From NCBI GenBank assembly GCA_963784995.1, contig CAWATZ010000001.1, positions 372,001-436,000 of the forward strand: 64,000 bases of DNA. Direction: 5' to 3'. The stretch is from CAWATZ01 sp963784995. GTDB taxonomy: Bacteria > Planctomycetota > Planctomycetia > Gemmatales > Gemmataceae. The position numbers and the translations under genes are program-made. Under the pieces are notes generated by a model, which saw nothing but the letters and a program-made list of their open reading frames with translations, ran no database searches and was not told the DNA's origin. Shown in pieces: positions 1 to 8,400 of this stretch; the stretch's first letter is position 1, and every line of letters begins with the position of its first letter.

Positions 1-1401
1 TCGCATCGGCTGCGGGCGTGGGCCCGGCGCACCCTGGGGAGGGCTTCCCTCCAGATCCACGTCGGCAGCCGGACCTTCGCCCTCGGGGCCCTGCTGGCGA
101 CCCTCCTGGGAGTGCTGGCCTCGATTCCGCTGGTGGCCCGGGTGCTGTTTCCCCGGCTCACCGCTCGCATCCGCAAGCTGTTCGGCGGCCTGGTCCAGCC
201 GCCGATTGTCACCGAGCTGCAGCTGGAGCGGACTGACCCGGTTCCCGGTCCCGAGGGGAACCAGGTCGGCTTCAGCGTCGAGGAGATGGCCGTGATCGGC
301 GAGCGTGTCCTGCGCGACCTGGGCCTGACCTCCGGCTTTGCCCGCCTGGTCTTTTTCCTCGGCCACGGCTCGAACAGCCTCAACAACCCGCACAACTCGG
401 CGTACAACTGCGGCGCCTGCTCCGGCACCGCCGGCGCACCCAACGCCCGAGCCATCGCCCGGATCCTCAACGATCCGCGTGTCCGAGACCTGCTCGCCCG
501 CCGGGGACTGGCCATTCCCCCTGAGACGGCATTCATCGGCGGCTATCACAACACCTGCAACGACTCGGTGACCTTCTTCGACCTGGACCATCTGCCGAAG
601 GCGTACCGGGAAGAGTTCGAGGCGGTCCGCGAAATCCTGGAGCGGACCTGTGAGCGCAACGCTCACGAGCGCTGTCGCCGGTTCCAGTCGGCCCCGCTGG
701 ACCTGTCCTTAAGCGAGGCCCGGCGGCACGTCGAGGAACGCGCCGAGGACCTGTCGCAGAGCCGGCCGGAGTGCGGTCATGCCACCAACGCCCTGTGCAT
801 TGTCGGCCGGCGCAGCCGGACGCGCGGCCTGTTCCTGGACCGGCGGGCCTTCCTGAACTCCTACGACGCCACCCAGGACGACAATAACCACAGCATCCTG
901 ACGCGCATCCTCCAGGCCGCGGTGCCGGTCTGTGCGGGCATCAACCTCGAATACTACTTCTCCTACGTCGATAACGCCGGCTGGGGCTGCGGCACCAAGC
1001 TGCCGCACAACGTCGCCTCCCTGCTGGGCGTCATGAACGGGGCCGCCGGCGACCTGCGGCCCGGGCTGCCCTGGCAGATGGTCGAGATCCACGAACCGGT
1101 CCGGTTACTGTTCCTCATCGAGACGACGCCGGAGGCCATGCTGCAGATCCTGGAGCGCAATCCGCCCATCGGCACGCTCTTCCGCAACGGCTGGGTGCAG
1201 CTGGCCACGCTCGATCCCCATTCGTCCCGGATTCACCTCTTCCGCAACGGCCGCTTTGAGGTCTATCAGCCGGAAACGAAGGAATTGCCGACGGTGGCGT
1301 CGTCGGTGGAGTGGTATCGCGGCTGGCGCGATCACCTGGGGTTCGCTGTCGTGAGAGGGTGCTTGCCGAGAGATCATTCCTCCCCTCTCCCCGCAGGTTA
1401 G
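1..1401 (+). CDS. dabA: DabA-type inorganic carbon transporter subunit (DUF2309), C-terminal part
   Basis: The frame is open from base 1, so the N-terminus lies outside the window; about 466 residues remain. The DUF2309/DabA signature HGSNSLNNPHNSAYNCGAC places a His at visible residue 122 and Cys at 137 and 140. In characterised DabA the equivalent His and Cys form half of a carbonic-anhydrase-like zinc site, and the other half (Cys-x-Asp) would be upstream. DabA couples CO2 hydration to ion flow through a membrane DabB partner, raising cellular bicarbonate. The next two genes are NuoL/M-like membrane proteins, which supports the call. The last residues (SSPLPAG) and the TAG stop are encoded by the start of an inverted repeat, so the native C-terminus may have been replaced. 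Confidence 0.9.
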   Translation, partial: SHRLRAWARRTLGRASLQIHVGSRTFALGALLATLLGVLASIPLVARVLFPRLTARIRKLFGGLVQPPIVTELQLERTDPVPGPEGNQVGFSVEEMAVIGERVLRDLGLTSGFARLVFFLGHGSNSLNNPHNSAYNCGACSGTAGAPNARAIARILNDPRVRDLLARRGLAIPPETAFIGGYHNTCNDSVTFFDLDHLPKAYREEFEAVREILERTCERNAHERCRRFQSAPLDLSLSEARRHVEERAEDLSQSRPECGHATNALCIVGRRSRTRGLFLDRRAFLNSYDATQDDNNHSILTRILQAAVPVCAGINLEYYFSYVDNAGWGCGTKLPHNVASLLGVMNGAAGDLRPGLPWQMVEIHEPVRLLFLIETTPEAMLQILERNPPIGTLFRNGWVQLATLDPHSSRIHLFRNGRFEVYQPETKELPTVASSVEWYRGWRDHLGFAVVRGCLPRDHSSPLPAG

Positions 1402-1538
1402 CCCGAAGCGCCAGCGAGGGAGGCCGTTGTTCCCTCGCTGGCGCTTCGGGCTAACCTGCTCCCCGCAGGTTAGCCCGAAGCGCCAGCGAGGGAGGCCGTT
1501 GTTCCCTCGCTGGCTGGGCTAACCTGCGGGGAGAGGGG
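1380..1538. repeat. Nested double hairpin repeat (family C) between dabA and dabB
   Basis: Two tandem copies of a hairpin. In copy 1, 29-nt arms at 1393-1421 and 1431-1459 pair perfectly. In copy 2 the arms at 1465-1493 and 1503-1527 match except that the right arm lacks five bases (GCTTC). The outer ends (about 1380-1404 and 1515-1538) also pair with each other, so the whole block can fold as one long nested stem. The stop codon of dabA (1399-1401) lies inside the first arm. It may attenuate expression of the downstream genes or protect the dabA mRNA end. Confidence 0.9.
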
Positions 1539-1546
1539 AGAAAGAA

Positions 1547-2980
1547 GTGGGAACCATGTTCAATCCAGAAACCCTTACCAGCACCCTGGGGCTGACCATC
1601 GTGGCGGCTCCGCTCAGCCTGCTGGCCGTGTTTGGCTTCTGTTCCCTGGTGGATCGGCACCTGTCGGAACGGGCCAGCGGCCGGCTGGTGTTCCTGGCGG
1701 TCAGTGTCTCCCTGCTGGCGGCCATCGCCATGCTTCTGCTCATGGTGGTGCGGGGAACTTACCACGTGGTCGTTCCCCTGGGCCAGATCGTCCTGGGGAC
1801 CGACCCGCACGATTCTTACGACTTCAAGCTCAAGCTGCTGTTTGACCTGCTGTCGCTGCCGTTCGTGATCCTGTCGCTGGTGCTGTGCGGCACCATCAGC
1901 GCCTTTGCCACCAAGTACCTGCACCGGGAGCCCGGCTACAACCGTTTCTTCTTCCTGTTCGCGGTGTTCGTCGCCGGCATGGTGGCGACCGCGCTGGCCG
2001 GCACTATCGAGACCCTGTTCACCGGCTGGGAGCTGGTCGGCCTGTCCTCGGCCTTCCTGGTGGCCTACTTCCAGGATCGGCGGATGCCGGTGCGCAACGG
2101 GCTGCACGTCTGGTCGATTTACCGGATCGCGGATGCGGCCTTCCTGATCGCCGCGGTGGTGCTGCACCATCTGAGCAGCCGGGGCGACTTCGACAGTCTG
2201 CTGGGATCAGGCCCCTGGCCGGCCGAGCACGCTTCGCTGTCGCCAGCGTCGGCGCTGATCGTGGGCTTGCTGCTGCTGGTGGCGGTGGCGGGGAAGTCGG
2301 CCCTGGTGCCGTTCTCGGGCTGGCTGCCGCGGGCCATGGAAGGGCCGACGCCGTCCAGCGCGGTCTTCTACGGGGCCCTGTCCGTTCACCTGGGGGCCTA
2401 TCTGCTGCTGCGCGTCAGTCCGATCATTCCGCTGTCGCCCTGGCTGGGGGCGGCGATTGTCCTTCTCGGGCTGACCACGGCGGTGTACGCCAGCCTGGCG
2501 GGCCGGGTGCAGACCGACATCAAGAGCGCTCTCTGCTTTGCGTCGCTGACCCAGGTGGGCATCATCGTCGCGGAAATCGGCCTGGGTTTGCGCTGGCTCG
2601 CCCTGACCCACCTGATCGGCCACGCCTGCCTGCGGACCCTGCAATTCCTGCGTGCCCCGACGCTGCTGCAGGACTACCGCGCCCTGGAAAACGCCCTCGG
2701 CGGCCGGCTGCCGCGCTCTGCCGGCTCCTGGCCCCGCCGGCTGCTCCCAGAGAGTGTGCGTGCCTGGTGGTATCGCTTCGCCCTGGAGCGGGGTTATCTC
2801 GACGCCTTGCTGCTGGATTACGTGGTTCGCCCGTTCCTTCGCCTGTTCCAGTGGTGCGACGTCCTGGAACGCAAATGGACCGCATACCTGGCCGGCAATC
2901 CCGCGCGGCGCTGCAGGGAACGCCCTCCGTGGCGTTCCGACTCCGGTGCGTCCGCCGGTCCCCTTGAGGAGGTCCCATGA
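1547..2980 (+). CDS. dabB: DabB-like NuoL-family membrane subunit
   Basis: A 477-residue polytopic membrane protein of the NADH-quinone oxidoreductase chain L/proton antiporter family. It carries the family signatures GWELVGLSS (buried Glu) and GKSALVPFSGWLPRAMEGP (buried Lys and the WLP loop), residues that carry protons in complex I antiporter subunits. It follows a DUF2309 gene and no complex I genes are nearby, so it is best read as the ion-conducting partner of DabA. The start could be GTG 1547 or ATG 1556; the purine-rich stretch at 1531-1546 can serve either. The end overlaps the next gene by ATGA, implying translational coupling. In most described dab operons dabB precedes dabA; here the order is reversed. 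Confidence 0.8.
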   Translation: MGTMFNPETLTSTLGLTIVAAPLSLLAVFGFCSLVDRHLSERASGRLVFLAVSVSLLAAIAMLLLMVVRGTYHVVVPLGQIVLGTDPHDSYDFKLKLLFDLLSLPFVILSLVLCGTISAFATKYLHREPGYNRFFFLFAVFVAGMVATALAGTIETLFTGWELVGLSSAFLVAYFQDRRMPVRNGLHVWSIYRIADAAFLIAAVVLHHLSSRGDFDSLLGSGPWPAEHASLSPASALIVGLLLLVAVAGKSALVPFSGWLPRAMEGPTPSSAVFYGALSVHLGAYLLLRVSPIIPLSPWLGAAIVLLGLTTAVYASLAGRVQTDIKSALCFASLTQVGIIVAEIGLGLRWLALTHLIGHACLRTLQFLRAPTLLQDYRALENALGGRLPRSAGSWPRRLLPESVRAWWYRFALERGYLDALLLDYVVRPFLRLFQWCDVLERKWTAYLAGNPARRCRERPPWRSDSGASAGPLEEVP

Positions 2981-4402
2981 TCCCACAGATCCACTGGCTG
3001 GAACTGGCCCTCTTCCTGCCCTTGCTCGGCTCCGTCGTGGTCGGCCTGCTGCACAATCCCAACCGGGCACGGAAGCGGTTCCTGCTCTTCTCGGGGAGTC
3101 GCCCTGGCGTGCATCCTGATCGGCTGGTGGCAATGGGTCTTCGACAAACCCGCCTCCGTCTGGAGTTTCTCCGGCTGGCTGTTCGGGGCCCGGTCGGTGG
3201 TCTTCTACTTCGACGACCTGAACGCCCCGCTGCTGGCGTTGACGGCCTTGCTCTACTTTCTGACGGCCTTCTCGAAGACGCGCTCCAGTGTCCGGCATTT
3301 CTCGTTTGCGTGGACCCTGCTGGCCCAGACGATCAACCTGGGGATGCTTGCCTGCCAGCAGCCGTGGGGCGTGATCGTCCTGGCGGCGGCCGGGGTCCTG
3401 CCGCCGTACCTGGAACTGCGAGCCCGGCACAAGCCGACGCGGGTGTTCGTCCTGCACCTGGGGCTGTTCGTCGCGCTGCTGGTGCTGGGCTGGACCTGCT
3501 TCGAGATCAGCAAGGCGTGGCACGGGCAGGAGACCGTGCCACAACCCGCCGCGTGGTGGGTGGTCGTGCCCCTGGCGCTGGCGGTCCTGATCCGCAGCGG
3601 CATCGCTCCCTTCCATTGCTGGCTGCCCGACCTGTTCGAGCACAACACATTTGGCACCTCGCTGCTCTTTGTCACGCCGATGGCGGGCGCCTACGTGGCG
3701 GTGCGCTTGCTCTTCCCGATTGCGCCGGCGTGGGTGCTGAGCGTTGTCGGCTTACTGTCTCTGCTGACGGCCGTCTACGCTGCCGGGATGGCTTTGGCCC
3801 AGCATGAGGTGCGTCGCTTCTTCTGCTACCTGTTCCTGAGCCACTCGGCCCTGGTACTGGTCGGACTCTACACGAACCACGCGGCCGGCCTGACGGGCGG
3901 TCTGTGTGTCTGGCTGTCGGTGGCCCTGGCCCTGGCCGGGTTCGGCCAGACGCTGCGGGCCCTGGAGGCACGCCACGGTCTCCTGTCGCTGAAGACCTAC
4001 CACGGCCTGTACGAGCACACTCCGGCCCTGGCCACGTGCTTCCTGCTGACCGGACTGGCCAGCGTCGGCTTTCCCGGCACCGTCGGCTTCCTGGGCACAG
4101 AGATGCTGGTGGACGGCGCGGTCGAGGCCTACCCGCACGCGGGGATGGCCGTGGTGCTGGCGGCGGCGCTGAACGGCATCGCGGTGGTCAAGGCGTACTT
4201 CCTGCTCTTTACCGGCACCCGGCACGTCTCGGCGGTCCCGCTCGGTCTGAACCGGCGGGAGCGGGTGGCCGTGCTGACCCTGGCCATCCTGATCCTGGTC
4301 GGCGGCCTGTTCCCCCAGCCGGCGGTGGTGTCGCGGCACCAGGCAGCGCTGGCCCTGATCCAGCAGCGGCAGAATGCCATCGGAGTGCAGGAGGGGGAAT
4401 GA
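2977..4402 (+). CDS. Second NuoL/M-like proton-translocating subunit, one frameshift
   Basis: A polytopic membrane protein of the proton-conducting transporter (NuoM/MrpD-like) family, about 475 residues. Translation starts at the ATG overlapping the dabB stop (ATGA). The N-terminal helix (IHWLELALFLPLLGSVVVGL) is in one frame; from about 3100 the homology continues one frame over and runs to the stop at 4402. A single-base indel near 3097-3103 explains this. The transport-helix motif appears as RSGIAPFHCWLPD, with Arg replacing the usual Lys, and TYHGLYEHTPALA and GFPGTVGFLG resemble the NuoM C-terminal half. A second antiporter-like subunit behind DabA is not part of the minimal two-gene DAB system. 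It could be a genuine third subunit of a planctomycete-type complex. Confidence 0.75.
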
Positions 4403-4410
4403 CGTTCGGC

Positions 4411-4512
4411 CCCCAGGGCGATGCCCTGGGCTATCCTGTTGCGCCCCTTCGGGGCTTGTTGGCTTCCGCCCCGAAGGGGCGCAACACGATAGCCCAGGGC
4501 ATCGCCCTGGGG
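4411..4512. repeat. Long hairpin repeat, family A copy 1
   Basis: Arms of 44 nt at 4411-4454 and 4469-4512 pair with one mismatch around a 14-nt loop. Each arm contains two small palindromes of its own: CCAGGGCGATGCCCTGG and GCCCCTTCGGGGC. The element starts 8 nt after the stop of the third carbon-transport gene, so it probably acts as a transcript end or processing site. The rest of the gap up to 4786 holds no recognisable gene. Confidence 0.9.
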
Positions 4513-4786
4513 TTTGGTACGTCGGCCCTGTGGCGCTTTAATGTTTTGCCTCCCTTTTCCGCACTTGTGCCAGGCCCGGGGGCGTCTCCCCTGCTGATCG
4601 GGAGCCCCGGGCAGGACCCACCGAACCGGTCACCGAACGGGCGATTCTCCCGCTTGTTCCTCCTCTTCTCCTCCGCCGCCTTCCGACACTTGTGTCACAA
4701 TACCAGTGTTTCGAGTGTGCCGCACAGGCGAGGGGTTCCCTTCTGCTTTTCCCGTCGGGCCATTCCGCCCGCGAAGGGGGACATAC

Positions 4787-5256
4787 GTGAAAACGCTGAG
4801 AACGGGGGCGCTGGGGTGCTTCGTGCTGCTCCTGGCGCTGTCGAGTCCCGGCCACGTCGGAGCTGCCAACTATGCCGAGGAAATCGTCTGGTACACCAAC
4901 CAGGTGCGGGCCTCCTACGGGCTGACGCCGTTGCAGATCAATCCGGTGCTGAATCAGGCCGCCCTGTGGCAGGCCAAGAGCATGGCCCAGCACAACCAGA
5001 TGGCCCACGTCCTGGATGGGGTGGGGCCGGGAGAGCGGCTTGCAGTACGTCGGCTATCCCTTCTCGACCTATGGCGAGAACGTCGCTTACAACCTCGGCT
5101 ACGAGAACCCCGCCCGGGCGGCGATGGACTCGTGGATCAAGTCGCAGGGGCACTTCCGGAACATCGTCAACCCACAGGTCACCGAGATCGGCGTCGCCTA
5201 TCGCCCAGGGGGCGAACGGGGCGATTTACTATTGCCAGGTGTTCGGGGCCCGCTGA
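4787..5256 (+). CDS. Secreted CAP/SCP-domain protein, two frameshifts
   Basis: Starts at GTG 4787 with a GAAGGGGGA ribosome site six bases upstream. A signal peptide (hydrophobic run GCFVLLLAL) is followed by ANYAEEIVWYTNQVRASYGL, typical of bacterial CAP (SCP/PR-1) domains. Conserved pieces follow in three frames: HNQMAHVLDG, then GLQYVGYPFSTYGENVAYN and GHFRNIVNPQVTEIGVAY, then GAIYYCQVFGAR and stop. The shifts fall near 5040 and 5210. GENVA, the GHFRNI segment (His) and IYYCQVFG are classic CAP motifs. Reassembled, the protein has about 155 residues and is a stand-alone exported CAP protein of unknown target. The frameshifts are probably sequence errors because all motifs are intact. Confidence 0.8.
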
Positions 5257-5291
5257 GGCAAGCGCACCCTTTCTGCGAGCCCTGTCTGCCT

Positions 5292-5327
5292 GCCTCTCTG
5301 CCAACTCTGTTGGGTTGGCAGAGAGGC
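5292..5327. terminator. Bidirectional terminator-like hairpin
   Basis: Perfect 14-nt arms (5292-5305 and 5314-5327) with an 8-nt loop lie between two convergent genes, the CAP gene ending at 5256 and the giant surface protein gene ending at 5446. There is no clear U-tract, which is usual for this GC content. Confidence 0.6.
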
Positions 5328-5445
5328 CACAATGAGCCGATAGCTGTCGGTGGAGTGCCAGAGAGTGTCCGTTGGCTCCCTGCCTGCCACCGGCCAGGGT
5401 ATTCGGGACCCTCCGCAGTTGGCCCCACACAGGCTGGCCTCACGA

Positions 5446-8400
5446 TCACGAAGGGACGTTCACGGAGAAATCGCCGTTGCCCGAGATCTTCAGGTCGTAG
5501 ACGATCAGCGCCAGGCCAACCGAGTCCAGGGGATTGCCCTGGGCATCGACGTCGGCGTTGGCGGTGACGTTGAGCAAAGCATGGGCGGCATAGATGGCCC
5601 CCGTGATGTCCAGGTTGCCGTTGCCCGTGACGGTGATCGGGGCAGTGGAGTTGCGGTCCTGGAAGAGAGTGATGCCCTGGTAGGGGCCGCTGGCCATCGG
5701 GCTGAGGTTCACCTTGCCGTTGCCCGTCAGGGAGATCGTTTCGCTGGCACTCCTGGGAGCGTTGTAGATCAGCACCCCCTTGCCCAGGTCGGTGACACTG
5801 CCGTTGCCGCTGACCGAGAAGCCGCCGCCTTCCACGTAGTAGATACCGGACTTGAGCGTGACCTGGGCGTTGTCGCCGATCTGGATGCCGCCGACATAGA
5901 CACCCGGGTTCAGCGTCACCGTCTGGTTGCCGCTAATGGACAGCCGGCTGGTGCTTTGCACCGTCAGACTACTGGGATCGGGAGCGGCCAGGGAGGCCAG
6001 GGGATCGGCTGCCGACCCACTCTGGACCTGACCCACAATCTTACCGTTGCCGGTCGTGGACGTGCCGCCATTGACGTCGAGCAAGGGGGCCTTGAGGTCG
6101 CCGTTGCCGGACACGACCACGGCGGCCGAGTTGCTGGAATCGACCACGATGGCGCCGCCCTGGACATCGACGTTGCCGTTGCCGGTATCGGTGAGTGCCC
6201 CCTGGCCCGTCGGATCGAGCAGGATGATGCCGGCGCTCGCCTGCTGGTGCAGCGGCGTCGCGGTGCTGCCCAGGAAGTTACCGGCGCCGCTGTAAGTCGC
6301 CGTGATGGCATTCTCACCGGCAGCCAGGTTCGCAGTGGTCAGGCTGGCGCTGCCGCCGGACAGGTTCACCGTGCCCAGGTCGGTGTTGGTGGTCGTGTCG
6401 AAGAAATCGACCGACCCCGTGGGAGTGCCGGCACCTGAGCCGTTGGCGCTGACCGTGGCGGTGAAGGTCACCATCTGGCCATACAGGGAGGTGTTGTGGG
6501 CGGCCGACGAGGCCAGGGTGGTCGTGGTTACCGCCCAGGAGGCCGTGCTGAGCGGTGGCAAGCTGCCCTGGACTTGCACCTGATTGGTGCCCGTCGGACT
6601 CCCTGTGATTGCCAGGGAGCCGACGTCAGTGCCGAGGTTGTCCAGGGTGAAAGTGTCATTGCCGCTGCCGGTGAGGCTGAGAGTCTGCACGGGGACAGTG
6701 AGGTTGGACACGGTGATCTGGTTGTTGCCGCTGCCGCCGTCGATCGCGGCGCTGGTCAGCGGTGCGGTCACGGTAATCGTCTGGCTGCCTTCCGTCACCT
6801 GGTTGCCGGAGGCCGTGATCGTGTTGTCGCCGGCAGCGCCGTTGACGGTGAGGTTGTTGGCGGCGCCGGCGTTGCCGTTCTGGATGGCGACTGGAGCGGT
6901 CAGGCTGCCCAGGTCGATGACGTAATTGTTGCTGCTTGGGCCGCCGTTGATGACCACGCCGTTGCCTGTCGCCGCAGTGATGGTAATGGTGTTGGCGCCA
7001 GGACCGCCGTTGATGATCGTATTGCCGCCGGGGTCGTTGACGTAATTGTTTGAGGTTCCGTTGGCATTGATGGTTGTGTTGAGAATGCCGCTGCGGTAAA
7101 CGGTTTCAGTAACCGGGTTGCCCCAGGTGATTTGTCCCAGCGTCTTGGTGATGACGTTGGTCGAGCTATGATCCCCGTTGACAACCAGCGTGTCGCCGCT
7201 GGCCCCGCCGCCGAACAGGTAGATCGGAGTTGTCAGGGTGCTGCCGAAGTTAACGGTGTAAGTGTCGGAGCCGGAGACTTCCTGGCCGGAGACGTAAACG
7301 AGGTCCGTGGGGCTGTAGGTGCCGCTGGCGCCCGGCTGGCTGTTCACGGCAAGCTGGACCTGACCGGCGGTGCTGCCGCTGAGGCTGATCTGGTCGTTCG
7401 CTGCGGTGCTGACAACCACCAGGGCGGTGGCGGTCTGACTGACGGCCCCGTCCACGTCGGTGGCGGTCACGGAGACCACGTAGACGCCGTCGCTGCCGTA
7501 GGTCCAGGAGGGGTTCGTGCCCGAGCCGGGCCCGGACAGGGTTTGCAGTGTGCTGCCGTCGCCCCAGTTGATCGCGTAGCTGAAGTCGGCGGACTGGTCG
7601 GCTGGGATCAAATCCATGGTCGTGAGGGTGAGGTTGACCGTGTCGGGGCCGGCGGCGGCGTTCAGGTTGGCGGCAACGTGGACGGTCGGCGCGACCACTG
7701 TGAGTGTCACGTCCTGGTGATCGCTCCCACCGGCGTAGCTGATCTGGAACTGATAGCCGGAGACGTTGAAGACTGCCCCCTCCGGCAGGCCGGCGAAGGC
7801 GCCGGTGATCGAACCCTGGTTGCTGATGAGGGTGAACGTTTCACCCGGGGGCGGCATGATGCTGTTGATCAGATCGGGACTGAGCTGGATCGAGGCGGCG
7901 TCCTGGATCGCCACGGTTGCTCCGACCCCGTTGGTCAAGGTCGCGGTACTTCCCAGGTAGACGGTTGCATCAATCTGCGCGGAGCCGTTGTTGACTACCG
8001 GGCAATCGAGGATCAAGGTGGCATTCGAGATCACGTTGGGGTTGGCCGCCGTGCCGCCGTCCAGGTACAGCGTGCCGCTGCCGCTCACTGTCCCCGCGTC
8101 GCCACGGTTGGGGTCGAGAGGAGCCAGGAAACTGCCCATCAGGTCGGCTGTGCCAGTGATGGTCAGGTCGCTCATGATTGTCAGCCCGCCGTCCGACAGG
8201 GTCAAGGCGTTGCTGATCGTGGAGGCATTGGCGATGGACAGCAAGCCGCCGGAAAGGTCGAGCGCGGCCTGGCTTTGCACGCTGGCAACCGAGTCGTCCA
8301 CGTTCTCGTCGTGAGCGACGGTGATCCCGGACTGGGTGATGAGGGCCACGTCACTGGGCCCCGGCAACCGGGCATTCCCCTGGCTGTCTTGCCAGTTATT

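Noticed and set aside
1547..4402. NuoL/M-like genes considered as part of respiratory complex I or an Mrp antiporter
   Set aside because: No other nuo or mrp genes occur nearby and the genes directly follow a DUF2309 (DabA) gene, which defines the carbon transporter context.
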